A stretch of 64,000 nt of DNA from Jeotgalibacillus terrae (GTDB lineage: Bacteria; Bacillota; Bacilli; Bacillales; Jeotgalibacillaceae). The notes beneath the pieces are model-generated. The model saw nothing but the letters and a program-made list of their open reading frames with translations, made no database searches and was not told the DNA's origin. The stretch covers positions 1-64,000 of the forward strand of contig NZ_JAFBDK010000014.1 of assembly GCF_016908195.1 (NCBI RefSeq). The letters run 5' to 3'. The translations under genes and the position numbers were made by a program. Below, piece by piece: positions 36,087 through 44,451 of the stretch (within the stretch, counting starts at the first letter, position 1; every line of letters begins with the position of its first letter).

Positions 36087-37142
36087 TCACTCCTGCCGCC
36101 ACCTGTTTACATTCGCTCTGACAAACTCATTGTCACTCAAATGAGGATATTGTGAAAAGATCCGGTCAATTTCTTCTGACTGTCCCGGACTGAGTGTCTC
36201 ATGATCCATCAGGCACCAGTTTCCTTTGAGAAGCCCCTGTCTCCTCAGCACTTCATTGATCCCTGCAATACTGCCTTTGAATTGATTTGCAGAATCAAAG
36301 AAGGCTGCATTTGCATCTGTTACCTCCTGACCTGCAATAAGCAATTCAGATGAGATATGTCCTTGTTCTCTATCCTGTTGTACCTGTTCAAATAAATCGA
36401 CTGCTTTTTTGGTCCACACAGACCAGTGACCAAGTAACCCGCCAACGATCTGCTTTTCAACTACACCCTGATCAGTTTGTACTTTATAATTTGTTAATAA
36501 ATCAGCTACGATATTATCGTCATTGCCTGTGTAGAGTGCAATCTGATCATTCCGCGTCGAAGCTGCAACAGCCCGGACCACATCAAGCGTACAGTATCGG
36601 TCAAATGGTGCGATTTTAATTGCATGAACATTTGGAATTTCAGCAAATGCTTTCCAAAAGTCATAGCTGAGTCTTCTGCCACCAACAGCTGGCTGCAGGT
36701 AAAAGCCGAATAATGGAATGATATCCGCTACTTTTCTTGCGCGATCGAGCAATTCCTCTTCACTCCAGTCGTTCAGCCCCCCCATACTTAATAGCCCGAG
36801 ATCATACCCTTTACCAGCTGCAAACTCCGCCTCTTTTACAGCCTGCTCTGTTCTTCCTGCAAGACCGGCAACTTTGATAAAATCATGCTTAACATCCGCT
36901 GTTTCGATCTCTTCCATCGCAAGCCCCAGCACTCTTTCATACAGGTTAATTTCGGGATCCCTGATTTCAAACTGCGTTGTATGAACACCTACTGCAACAC
37001 CGCCGGCTCCTGCTTCAATATAATAGCGGGTGAGTGCGCGCTGACCGTTTTCATCCAGTGTTTTGTCTTCATTTAATGCAAGCGGATGGGCGGGAATCAC
37101 TGTCCCATCCATTAGCTTTTGTTTGATTTTTTGGGGGATCAT
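36087..37142 (-). CDS. Dihydrodipicolinate synthase-family lyase
   Basis: The 351-residue (beta/alpha)8 class I aldolase is longer than DapA or NanA (about 290). The Schiff-base Lys is in HAIKIAPFDR, and FYLQPAVGG stands where DapA has the YxxPxxT/G loop with its Tyr. Relatives cleave or dehydrate keto acids such as 2-keto-3-deoxy sugar acids. It starts directly at the stop of the epimerase gene. A keto-deoxy-sugar-acid aldolase step would fit an oxidative pathway, but this is inferred. Confidence 0.78.
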   Translation of the reverse strand: MIPQKIKQKLMDGTVIPAHPLALNEDKTLDENGQRALTRYYIEAGAGGVAVGVHTTQFEIRDPEINLYERVLGLAMEEIETADVKHDFIKVAGLAGRTEQAVKEAEFAAGKGYDLGLLSMGGLNDWSEEELLDRARKVADIIPLFGFYLQPAVGGRRLSYDFWKAFAEIPNVHAIKIAPFDRYCTLDVVRAVAASTRNDQIALYTGNDDNIVADLLTNYKVQTDQGVVEKQIVGGLLGHWSVWTKKAVDLFEQVQQDREQGHISSELLIAGQEVTDANAAFFDSANQFKGSIAGINEVLRRQGLLKGNWCLMDHETLSPGQSEEIDRIFSQYPHLSDNEFVRANVNRWRQE

Positions 37143-38159
37143 TTAAAACGCTCCTTCTCTTTCCTGAAAGTGTGTCGGCTTATTTAATGTATAGCCTCCA
37201 TCACTAACCCAGTCAGCGATTAAATCAATCATTTCTTTTACAGAGACACGCGGATATCCAAAAAGCTTGTGTGATTCAGAAGCATTGTTCAAAAGTGCTC
37301 TGTTTGACTCCTCTGAAATAAAGCTCACTGTTTTTCCGAACCTTGCAGCAAACTGTTCTGCAATCCATCTGGTTGATAATGTTTCAGGCCCTGTGACATT
37401 CAGGATTTTTGCAGGACTTTCAGTATGAAGCAGAGACCTGAGGGCATATTCATTAGCATCTCCCTGCCAGATGACATTGACGTTCCCCATTGTCAGATCA
37501 ACAGGCTGATCATGGAAAACCTGATTAGCAATTTCGAGCAGGACACCGTAACGAAGGTCAATTGCATAATTAAGTCTGAATATCAGCATCTCTGTATTGT
37601 TCTTATGAGAAAAATGAGTCAGAACACGCTCTCTTCCCAGACATGATTGAGCATACTCACCAACAGGGTTTACCGGATGCAATTCATCACAGCCATTTTT
37701 AGAGACATCTGTTAGTGGGTATACATTCCCTGTTGAAAAAGCAACAATTCTTGAATTTTTATATTTCTCTGCGACCCTTCCCGGAATATAAGCATTCATT
37801 GCCCATGTGAAATGCTCATTTCCAGTAGTCCCAAATTTGTTACCGGCCATGTACATGACATTTTTGACATCAGGAAGGTTTTGAAGGGCTTCATCATCTA
37901 ATAAATCACAGGAAATGGTTTCAATTCCATACTGTTCAAGCTCCTCTTTCAGTACATGATTAGAAAACCTTGATACTCCGATCACCCGCTGGCTGCTGCC
38001 AATTTCATCAAACGCTCTTTTTGCCATTTTTGAGAGTGTGGGTCCCATTTTTCCTCCTGCCCCTATAACAAGCAAATCACCATCGAGCTTCTTGAAATCC
38101 TCGATCAGTGCGTATGAGGGTTCTGTCATAAACATTTCCAGCTGTTCAATTGATTTCAT
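37143..38159 (-). CDS. NAD-dependent epimerase/dehydratase
   Basis: The 338-residue extended-SDR protein has the nucleotide loop GAGGKMGPTLSKMA near residue 33. The Ser/Tyr/Lys triad region is altered: STGNVYPL is present, but the normal YxxxK reads YAQSCLGRE, so the usual Lys is replaced. It is the first gene of the long minus-strand operon (38159 down to about 25696). AAAGGAGG precedes the ATG. The divergent regulator gene begins 103 bases away. Confidence 0.78.
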   Translation of the reverse strand: MKSIEQLEMFMTEPSYALIEDFKKLDGDLLVIGAGGKMGPTLSKMAKRAFDEIGSSQRVIGVSRFSNHVLKEELEQYGIETISCDLLDDEALQNLPDVKNVMYMAGNKFGTTGNEHFTWAMNAYIPGRVAEKYKNSRIVAFSTGNVYPLTDVSKNGCDELHPVNPVGEYAQSCLGRERVLTHFSHKNNTEMLIFRLNYAIDLRYGVLLEIANQVFHDQPVDLTMGNVNVIWQGDANEYALRSLLHTESPAKILNVTGPETLSTRWIAEQFAARFGKTVSFISEESNRALLNNASESHKLFGYPRVSVKEMIDLIADWVSDGGYTLNKPTHFQEREGAF

Positions 38160-38190
38160 TTCTTATTCCTCCTTTAAGGAAATATGTAAA

Positions 38191-38219
38191 TTGACACAAA
38201 TTATTTGAAGATTTAATCT
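38191..38219 (+). promoter_or_regulatory. Sigma-A promoter of the regulator gene
   Basis: TTGACA (38191-38196), 17-base spacer, TAATCT (38214-38219). The -35 is perfect and the -10 is weak. The operator palindrome follows at the start-site position. Confidence 0.5.
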
Positions 38220-38220
38220 A

Positions 38221-38239
38221 TTAAAGACATGTCTTTTAA
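38221..38239. promoter_or_regulatory. Operator palindrome AAAGACATGTCTTT
   Basis: AAAGACATGTCTTT (38223-38236) is a perfect 14-base palindrome inside TTAAAGACATGTCTTTTAA. It lies between the divergent epimerase operon and the regulator gene. Near-identical sites occur at 43701-43717 and 43768-43787. Confidence 0.75.
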
Positions 38240-38261
38240 TAAAGTCTAAAAAGGTGGGTAA

Positions 38262-39605
38262 ATGATGACTGTTTATCAAGCTCCTGGTGAGTCCCGGATC
38301 CCAATTGGTATCATCGGTCCTCAACATCATTTTCAAGAATTAAAACCTGTGCTTAAAACTTTTCCAAGCTTTATACCTGAGTTTAAAGAAGCAAATCATT
38401 TTGATGAAATTCTAAAATATACAGAAGAACTGTTGAATAGCTCAGACGTTATATTATTTTTAGAGTGGCAGCATTACCTTGAAGCAAAACAGCATTTGAA
38501 ATTTAATATTCCTGTTCATGTTGTTTCACCTTCCGGCACTGGATTATACCGGGCTATACTGCTTGCATCTCACATATTTTCACCACACGCATTGACGATT
38601 GATACAGTTGAAAAAGAATATGTTGAGCAAGTGCTTGAAGATCTTAGCCTCTCAGTTGATACCCAAAGATATATTTCTTCTGATCATTTACAGCAGACCG
38701 ATGAAGTAATCAATAAACATCAATTGTTTATTGATAAAAATGGCGGCGTTGTTATTACCGGCATCACTGAAGTTGCATCTACTATGCAGCGTGGAGGATA
38801 TAACGTTCAATTGATCAGACCAACCAGACAGGATTTCATTGTCTCTTTAGAACGCGCACTACTTTCCACTGATACTAGAAAGAACAAAGAGACACAAATA
38901 GTTTTTATGCTGATTAACATTGATTCCTTTAGACAGGTGATTAACTCTTACCGATCTGAACATGACATACAGCTTTTAAAACTTAAAACCCAGGAATTAC
39001 TTTTAGACTACGCTAAGCAGCTGGATAGTCACTTTTTAACGGTTGGAGACGAATATTTGTTTATTACTACACGCGGGATATTTGAAAGTGAGACGCGTGG
39101 TTACAAATATATCCCACTGCTTCATTCTATTAAAAAGCAGACTGGATTCAGTGCAAGTATCGGCATCGGTTTTGGGCAGTCAGCAGCAGACGCTGGAAAT
39201 CATGCCCGACTTGCATTAAAACAGTCTAAGGACGTTGGTGGAAACGCCTGTTACATTGTCCGTGAAAACCGAAGCGTTGTTGGACCGGTAGAAGTTTCAC
39301 ACTTAAATGATTACGAGCAGTATGAACTTTCTATTACAGATCATGACTTTCTAGAACGCGCAGAACAGGCAGGTATGTCAGCTGCTTATATGAAAAAACT
39401 GATGGCACGTGTTACCAGACATAAAAAAACTGATTATACAGCACAGGAACTCGCTCAAACGCTTAATATCACTGTCAGAAGCGCACATCGTATCCTGCTG
39501 AAATGGATGGATGCCGATCTTGTAAGGATTATCGGTGAAGAAAAGCTCACTTATAAAGGAAGACCCAGAAGAATTTACAGTCTAACCTTTACCGAAGATA
39601 GCTGA
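38262..39605 (+). CDS. Transcription regulator with GGDEF-like sensor
   Basis: The 447-residue protein has three parts. Residues 1 to about 200 form an alpha/beta sensor region resembling PrpR_N-type or receiver-like folds. Residues about 210-330 resemble a nucleotide cyclase/GTP cyclohydrolase III fold, with VGDEYLF where GGDEF enzymes have GGDEF and GIGFGQSAADAGNHA after it. The C-terminal part (about 385-440) is a winged helix-turn-helix. A degenerate catalytic fold used as ligand sensor is inferred. It is divergent from the catabolic operon, probably binds the AAAGAC-N2-GTCTTT sites, and its 3' end overlaps the convergent oxidoreductase gene by 31 bases. Confidence 0.75.
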   Translation: MMTVYQAPGESRIPIGIIGPQHHFQELKPVLKTFPSFIPEFKEANHFDEILKYTEELLNSSDVILFLEWQHYLEAKQHLKFNIPVHVVSPSGTGLYRAILLASHIFSPHALTIDTVEKEYVEQVLEDLSLSVDTQRYISSDHLQQTDEVINKHQLFIDKNGGVVITGITEVASTMQRGGYNVQLIRPTRQDFIVSLERALLSTDTRKNKETQIVFMLINIDSFRQVINSYRSEHDIQLLKLKTQELLLDYAKQLDSHFLTVGDEYLFITTRGIFESETRGYKYIPLLHSIKKQTGFSASIGIGFGQSAADAGNHARLALKQSKDVGGNACYIVRENRSVVGPVEVSHLNDYEQYELSITDHDFLERAEQAGMSAAYMKKLMARVTRHKKTDYTAQELAQTLNITVRSAHRILLKWMDADLVRIIGEEKLTYKGRPRRIYSLTFTEDS

Positions 39606-40429
39606 GCGTGATTTAATGCTTCTGTGATTCGGATGGTATCAAGCATCTGATCATGAGATAAAGGCGCCTTTCCTGATCTGGTGAACTCAGTAAGCATTTT
39701 TATTAAGCCATCAAACAGATTACTGCCAATTTCCTTATGATCCTTTTCATCAGGATATGAAATAGTTGCTTCATATTTATAACTTCCATTCTGATGAAAG
39801 GTCATAAAATGATTTCTACCTTCTGTATCCTTTAAATGAAACTCATTTTTTTTATTAGAGTTTTTAATAGAAACTTCTTTTACTTTTGCACCTGTCATAC
39901 CATGCAGCATGTCGACTAAATGAATGCCATACCAGAAATACCCGTTTTGTGTTTTCTGCCACTCAATCGGTCCAAAGCATGCTGCAGAGACCAAATTATT
40001 TTGATCAACCTTTATTTCTTTCGCAAATCTTAATGCTGAACTACTCATAACTGGAACACCCTTTTGTTCAGCTAGTTCAAGTAGCTGATCTGCCTCTTTT
40101 AGTGACAGGGCTAAAGGTTTGTTAATATAAACCGGTTTTCCTGCATCTGCTATTTTCTTGAACTGACTGAAACGATTCCTTGCATCTGCTGTTTCCATCC
40201 AAATTACATCACTATGAATCATCAACTGATCTAATGAATGAGCCTGCTCAGCGCCATAGTCATTCTTAAGATGCGATAGATTGATACTAACTTTGTCTGC
40301 GGCAAACCTAAAATCTTCTGATGTGCATGGAAATACGGACGATATTATGATGTCACGTTCATTACTTATTGCTTTTGCAAAAGGTGTAACATGTGAAGTG
40401 TCAAGACCAATAATGCCAACTTTTAACAT
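39575..40429 (-). CDS. Gfo/Idh/MocA-family oxidoreductase
   Basis: This shorter family member of 284 residues has GIIGLDTSHVTPF at the nucleotide site instead of a GxGxxG loop, and NKPLALS in the place of EKP, so the usual Glu is replaced by Asn. The His segment YGIHLVDMLHGM is retained. It is the last gene of the ABC transporter operon, 2 bases after the permease. The changed EKP suggests altered chemistry or cofactor use. It could also be a non-catalytic paralogue. Confidence 0.78.
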   Translation of the reverse strand: MLKVGIIGLDTSHVTPFAKAISNERDIIISSVFPCTSEDFRFAADKVSINLSHLKNDYGAEQAHSLDQLMIHSDVIWMETADARNRFSQFKKIADAGKPVYINKPLALSLKEADQLLELAEQKGVPVMSSSALRFAKEIKVDQNNLVSAACFGPIEWQKTQNGYFWYGIHLVDMLHGMTGAKVKEVSIKNSNKKNEFHLKDTEGRNHFMTFHQNGSYKYEATISYPDEKDHKEIGSNLFDGLIKMLTEFTRSGKAPLSHDQMLDTIRITEALNHAQLSSVKVRL

Positions 40430-40431
40430 AT

Positions 40432-41235
40432 TTACTTTAACCCCGATAACTGGATGCCCTCTGTGAAATAACGTTGGAAGAACAGGAAAATCAAAAACGT
40501 CGGAATAAAGGAAATCGCAGATCCTGCCATTTCAATTCCAAAATGACCTTCTTTGCCTAAAAGAGAAGCAAGACCAACAGTTACCGGAAACATATTTTCC
40601 TGAGTCATATAAATCAGCGGTTGAAACAAATCATTCCAGTTTGCAATAAATGAAAATGTCCCAACTGTTGCCACCACCGGAATAGACAGCGGGAAAATGA
40701 TTTTCATAAAAATCTTAAAATCACCAGCACCATCAATTTTAGCTGCTTCTTCGAAATCATTCGGTATATTCTGGAGATATTGACGGATTAAAAATACGCC
40801 CATAATTCCCCAAATCTCAGGTACTATTAATGCTTCATAGCTATTAATCCAGCCGAAGTTTGAAAACATAATGTATTTTGGAATAATCAGAAGCTGTTGT
40901 GGTATCATAACTACGGCCATAAACACCCAGAATATAATCTCACGTCCTGGAAAAACTTTTTTTGCGAAGATATATCCTAAAACTGTGCAGAAAAACATTT
41001 GACTAAATACTGGGATGACTGTAATTACAACTGAGTTGAAAATCCATCTAAGGAAAATCCCGTCACTTAATACATAACGGTAATTTTCAAGCGTAAGCTG
41101 ATCTGAAAACCAATACGACGGACTTAACAACGCGTACTGCATGTCTCTTAAAGATCCGAAAATCATAATGATAAATGGTAAGAGAAAGCATGCTGCAAAA
41201 AACGTGACACTTGCATAAGCAATGATTCTTTTCAT
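40432..41235 (-). CDS. ABC sugar importer permease, MalG type
   Basis: This 267-residue inner-membrane protein has six spans and the permease EAA loop (FEEAAKIDGAGDFKIFMKI) that docks the ATPase. It belongs to the carbohydrate uptake transporter-1 group. It pairs with the MalF-type permease upstream and the lipoprotein at 42295-43545. No ATPase gene is present, which is common in Bacilli that share an MsmX-type ATPase. Confidence 0.9.
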   Translation of the reverse strand: MKRIIAYASVTFFAACFLLPFIIMIFGSLRDMQYALLSPSYWFSDQLTLENYRYVLSDGIFLRWIFNSVVITVIPVFSQMFFCTVLGYIFAKKVFPGREIIFWVFMAVVMIPQQLLIIPKYIMFSNFGWINSYEALIVPEIWGIMGVFLIRQYLQNIPNDFEEAAKIDGAGDFKIFMKIIFPLSIPVVATVGTFSFIANWNDLFQPLIYMTQENMFPVTVGLASLLGKEGHFGIEMAGSAISFIPTFLIFLFFQRYFTEGIQLSGLK

Positions 41236-41264
41236 GGTAACCGCTCATCTCCTTTCCTCAATGA

Positions 41265-42206
41265 TCAATAAATTGAGCTGTCTTTTCCGATATATTTACG
41301 CTGAATGAGCGAAATGATCAAAATAATGAAAAACAAAATATATGATAATACAGCCGCATAACTAAGATTTAATGAAGCAAAACCTTGTTGATACAAGTAA
41401 TAAACGATTGTGGTTGTTGAATAATTCGGTCCCCCTCCTGTGAGCAGGAAAGTGGAATCAAAGATCTGAAACGATCCGATCGTGGTGATAATTGCTACGT
41501 AAAAATGAATCGGTTTCAGCAGTGGAAAAGTGATGCTCCAAAATATACGTACGGGACCTGCCCCATCAATTTTAGCCGCTTCATAAAGCTGTGATGGAAT
41601 AGATTGGAGACCTGCAAAATAATAAATCATTGTACTGCCACTAACCTTCAAGATACTTAAGCCTGCGAGTACCATTAATGCCTGACCTGAACTGGACAGG
41701 AATAACTGCGAGTCAATACCAAATACACCTAAAATCGAGTTAACAAGTCCTGTTTCAGTTCCCTGAAAAATCCATCCCCATATCCCTGCGATGATAACAA
41801 ATGAGGTAACAACTGGCAGAAAGAAAATTCCTTTAAAAATCCCTGCAAATCTAATACCTGAATTGATCGTCAGAGCTAAGATGAGTCCTAATGCCATCGT
41901 GGGGATAATATAGTACAGCGAAAATAAAACCGTATTCCAAATCGCTTTATGAGCAAGTGTGTCACTAAAAAAGTTAATCCAGTGTTTTAAACCGACAAAC
42001 TCAGATTCCCCGATAAATCGCCAGTCCATAAAAGTCAGTACAAGACTGAAGGCAAAAGGAAAGACCTGAAAAATCAGAAAATGTATAAGAATCGGCACTA
42101 AGAATATGTAGACCATCCCATACTTTCCCCAATGTTTTTTCAATCTTAATCCGATTGGCTGTGCATCTGACTTTCCTGAAACTGTAGCTCTTGCTGTCTC
42201 TTCCAT
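41265..42206 (-). CDS. ABC sugar importer permease, MalF type
   Basis: This 313-residue permease has six or seven spans, beginning at about residue 32 after a polar N-terminus, and the EAA loop YEAAKIDGAGPVRIFW. I prefer the ATG at 42206 with GAGGGG before it over the in-frame GTG at 42215. It is the first permease after the binding-protein gene. Confidence 0.9.
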   Translation of the reverse strand: MEETARATVSGKSDAQPIGLRLKKHWGKYGMVYIFLVPILIHFLIFQVFPFAFSLVLTFMDWRFIGESEFVGLKHWINFFSDTLAHKAIWNTVLFSLYYIIPTMALGLILALTINSGIRFAGIFKGIFFLPVVTSFVIIAGIWGWIFQGTETGLVNSILGVFGIDSQLFLSSSGQALMVLAGLSILKVSGSTMIYYFAGLQSIPSQLYEAAKIDGAGPVRIFWSITFPLLKPIHFYVAIITTIGSFQIFDSTFLLTGGGPNYSTTTIVYYLYQQGFASLNLSYAAVLSYILFFIILIISLIQRKYIGKDSSIY

Positions 42207-42294
42207 GAATTTCACCCCTCAAATCTGTTGAAGGAAAGAACATAGGGCGTCATGAACTATATACGCCCCAGGCTCTTTTCTCATTATTTAACTC

Positions 42295-43545
42295 TTACTG
42301 AGCCAGTACATTTTCGATTGCTGCGGCTGCTGCATCAGCTGCTTCCTGAGGTGACTTTTCACCTGCCATCATTGACTGAAGCTCTGCCTGGATAGAAGGC
42401 ATAATATCTCTGCCTTTCGGATGGATCACACCAGGTAACGCATATTGGGTATAAGATGCAATTTGTTCAAGGTGTGGCTGTCCATCAAAGATGTCTTTAG
42501 CTGCTTCACGTGTTGGAATATACTTTGTAACAGAATTAAATCTCCGCTGATTTTCTTCATTTGTCACGTGTTTTATAAATTCAGCTGCTGCTTCCGGATT
42601 ATCAGTATTACTTGGTGCCACAAACATTCCAGTCGTACCGTAAGTAACCTGCTCCTGATTTGTTAGTGGTGCTGCCATGGCAAAATTTTCATAGCCTTCA
42701 CTTTCAAACAGGCTTAGTGTATTACCCGATCCGGTAATGGCCATAATTTCTCCATTAAACCACTGCTCATTATGCGCCATCGCTGTGATTGAATCTTCCG
42801 GAATCCACCCATCCTGATACATTGTATTAATCAATTCAAAAGCCTCTACTGCTTCAGGTTCATTAATTTTCACTTCGTCATCCGATGTTAATACTTCCCC
42901 GCCAGCCTGCCACAAGAAAGGATAAAGCGTTCCATTCATCGAGCCTCCACCCTGGAAACTGTGCGCATAATAACCTGCCTCAACAGCTTTTTCAGACCAG
43001 GCTGTGAATTCCTCCCATGTTTCAGGAAGGTTTTCAGGATCCTCACCAATTTCTTCTACAATATCCGTGTTGTAAAATAATGTATACGCCTCCTGAAGGA
43101 TAGGAAGCCCGTAAGTTTTGTCCTGCCACTGTACTGAAACAAGAGAACTTTCTACGAAGTTTTCAAGATCGTAATCTCCAAGATAAGAATCAAGTTCGAG
43201 CAGCATACCCACATCTGCATATTGTGGCATCTGATCAGGGATCGCGTAGAATACATCAGGTCCATTATTGGCTGCCAGTGCAGTAAGAACTTTCTGATCT
43301 CTATTTGCCCAAGGGATTGTTTCAAGGTTCACAGTCACACCATGTTCTGACTCGTAATCTGATACAATTTCATCCCACATAGCATCTTCTTTTTCCGAAT
43401 CCCCTGTGTATGGATGAACCCATACTGTAATTTCACCCGACATCTCACCATCGCTGTTTGAACTTGCATTATCTGATCCATCTTCCTGACTGCAAGCTGC
43501 TAAAGCCAAACTTATTACAGGCAGCCAAACCCACGTCTTTTTCAT
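42295..43545 (-). CDS. ABC sugar-binding lipoprotein
   Basis: The 416-residue extracellular solute-binding protein (family 1) has lipobox LAAC with Cys18. The mature part is acidic at its start (SQEDGSDNASSNSDG) and contains the family signature region around GGSMNGTLYPFLWQAGG. It delivers an oligosaccharide or glycoside to the permeases encoded next. The promoter region upstream has a cre site and operator palindromes, so expression should depend on CcpA and on the pathway regulator. Confidence 0.9.
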   Translation of the reverse strand: MKKTWVWLPVISLALAACSQEDGSDNASSNSDGEMSGEITVWVHPYTGDSEKEDAMWDEIVSDYESEHGVTVNLETIPWANRDQKVLTALAANNGPDVFYAIPDQMPQYADVGMLLELDSYLGDYDLENFVESSLVSVQWQDKTYGLPILQEAYTLFYNTDIVEEIGEDPENLPETWEEFTAWSEKAVEAGYYAHSFQGGGSMNGTLYPFLWQAGGEVLTSDDEVKINEPEAVEAFELINTMYQDGWIPEDSITAMAHNEQWFNGEIMAITGSGNTLSLFESEGYENFAMAAPLTNQEQVTYGTTGMFVAPSNTDNPEAAAEFIKHVTNEENQRRFNSVTKYIPTREAAKDIFDGQPHLEQIASYTQYALPGVIHPKGRDIMPSIQAELQSMMAGEKSPQEAADAAAAAIENVLAQ

Positions 43546-43606
43546 TCTTTTAACCCCTCACTTTTCATCTGATTTTTGGAAGGAATCATTATGCCGTTTT
43601 TTATAA

Positions 43607-43620
43607 TGTAAGCGTTAACA
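43607..43620. promoter_or_regulatory. cre site (CcpA)
   Basis: TGTAAGCGTTAACA matches the catabolite-responsive element consensus TGWAARCGYTWNCA at every position. It lies 62 bases before the binding-protein gene, the usual place for carbon catabolite repression of a sugar importer. Confidence 0.85.
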
Positions 43621-43624
43621 AAAC

Positions 43625-43717
43625 TTTTAACATGTCTAAATTTTCTGATAAGCACAAAAGATATCCTCCAATTAATCATTACATTACGGTTTTTTTCTCC
43701 AAAAGACAAGTCTTTAA
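43625..43717. promoter_or_regulatory. Two operator-like palindromes before the ABC operon
   Basis: AAAGACAAGTCTTT (43702-43715) differs from the palindrome at 38223-38236 by one base. A weaker relative, TTTAACATGTCTAAA (43626-43640), shares the ACATGTCT core. Both lie upstream of the binding-protein gene. Confidence 0.65.
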
Positions 43718-43751
43718 TTGGTCTTTAAATACCATACCTGTTATTTTCTTA

Positions 43752-43787
43752 TTGGCAATGGCATTTAAGTCTTTTATAGTAAAGACT
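43752..43787 (+). promoter_or_regulatory. DUF624 gene promoter with overlapping operator
   Basis: TTGGCA (43752-43757), 17-base spacer, TATAGT (43775-43780). The inverted repeat AGTCTTT (43768-43774) / AAAGACT (43781-43787) exactly brackets the -10 box, so a bound repressor would block polymerase. The start site is only about 17 bases before the ATG. Confidence 0.75.
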
Positions 43788-43803
43788 AGAAGGAGGCGGA
43801 GAA

Positions 43804-44430
43804 ATGAGTGGGTGGGGGACTTTTAATAAAGCTTCTTACTGGATGATCAGAGCAGCATATCTGAATATCCTCTGGATACTCTTCACAGTGATTGGTCTTG
43901 GTATTTTCGGCTTGTTTCCGGCGACAGTGGCCATGTTTACGATCGCGAAGCAGTGGATGATTGAAAAAGACCTTTCTTTAAAAATATTTAAACAGTTCAC
44001 ACATGTTTACTTTCAACAATTTGTAAAAGCAAATCTATATGGAGTCATTTTTGGTGTCATTGCATATATTATTTATATTGATTTTATGTTCATCTATTCT
44101 AATGAACAGCTGGGGATTTACCTTCTCCCTGTCATCGGACTGATGGCTGTTATCTTCACTGCTATGCTTGCTTTTTTCTTTCCTGTATATGTTCATTTCG
44201 AGCTTTCATTTTGGAAGTACTTAAAGCAGACATTCCTAATCACGATCGCCTCTCCTTTTCAGTACGTGATTATTTTATTAAGCGCAATTGCACTCGGTTT
44301 TTTAATTACGCTATTACCGGGGATAATTCCTCTTTTCACTGGCAGTGTCATGGCATTGATTATTACCTATCTGACCGGTCAATCATTACATCAAATACAA
44401 AACAAACGAAAAAAGCAGCTATCCGCTTAA
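43804..44430 (+). CDS. DUF624 (YesL-like) membrane protein
   Basis: The 208-residue protein has five or six membrane spans and the family start WGTFNKASYWMIRAAYLNILW. DUF624 proteins are commonly encoded next to CUT1-type sugar ABC importers; their function is not established. AAGGAGG lies at good spacing before the ATG. The gene is divergent from the ABC operon and shares its control region. A second paralogue occurs in the xylose operon (59988-60638). Confidence 0.85.
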   Translation: MSGWGTFNKASYWMIRAAYLNILWILFTVIGLGIFGLFPATVAMFTIAKQWMIEKDLSLKIFKQFTHVYFQQFVKANLYGVIFGVIAYIIYIDFMFIYSNEQLGIYLLPVIGLMAVIFTAMLAFFFPVYVHFELSFWKYLKQTFLITIASPFQYVIILLSAIALGFLITLLPGIIPLFTGSVMALIITYLTGQSLHQIQNKRKKQLSA

Positions 44431-44449
44431 AAATGGATAACTGCTTTTT
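44410..44449. terminator. Bidirectional terminator
   Basis: AAAAAGCAGCTATCC (44410-44424) and GGATAACTGCTTTTT (44435-44449) form a long stem with a T-run on either strand, between the convergent DUF624 and RpiR genes. Confidence 0.92.
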
Positions 44450-44451
44450 TA

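Noticed and set aside
36087-37142. N-acetylneuraminate lyase (nanA) to match nanE
   Set aside because: It is 351 residues rather than about 290, has a changed YxxP loop, and sits in the other operon; only family membership is safe.
38183-38196. cre site TGTAAATTGACACA near the regulator
   Set aside because: It lacks the central CG required in cre sites; the TTGACA is better read as a -35 box.
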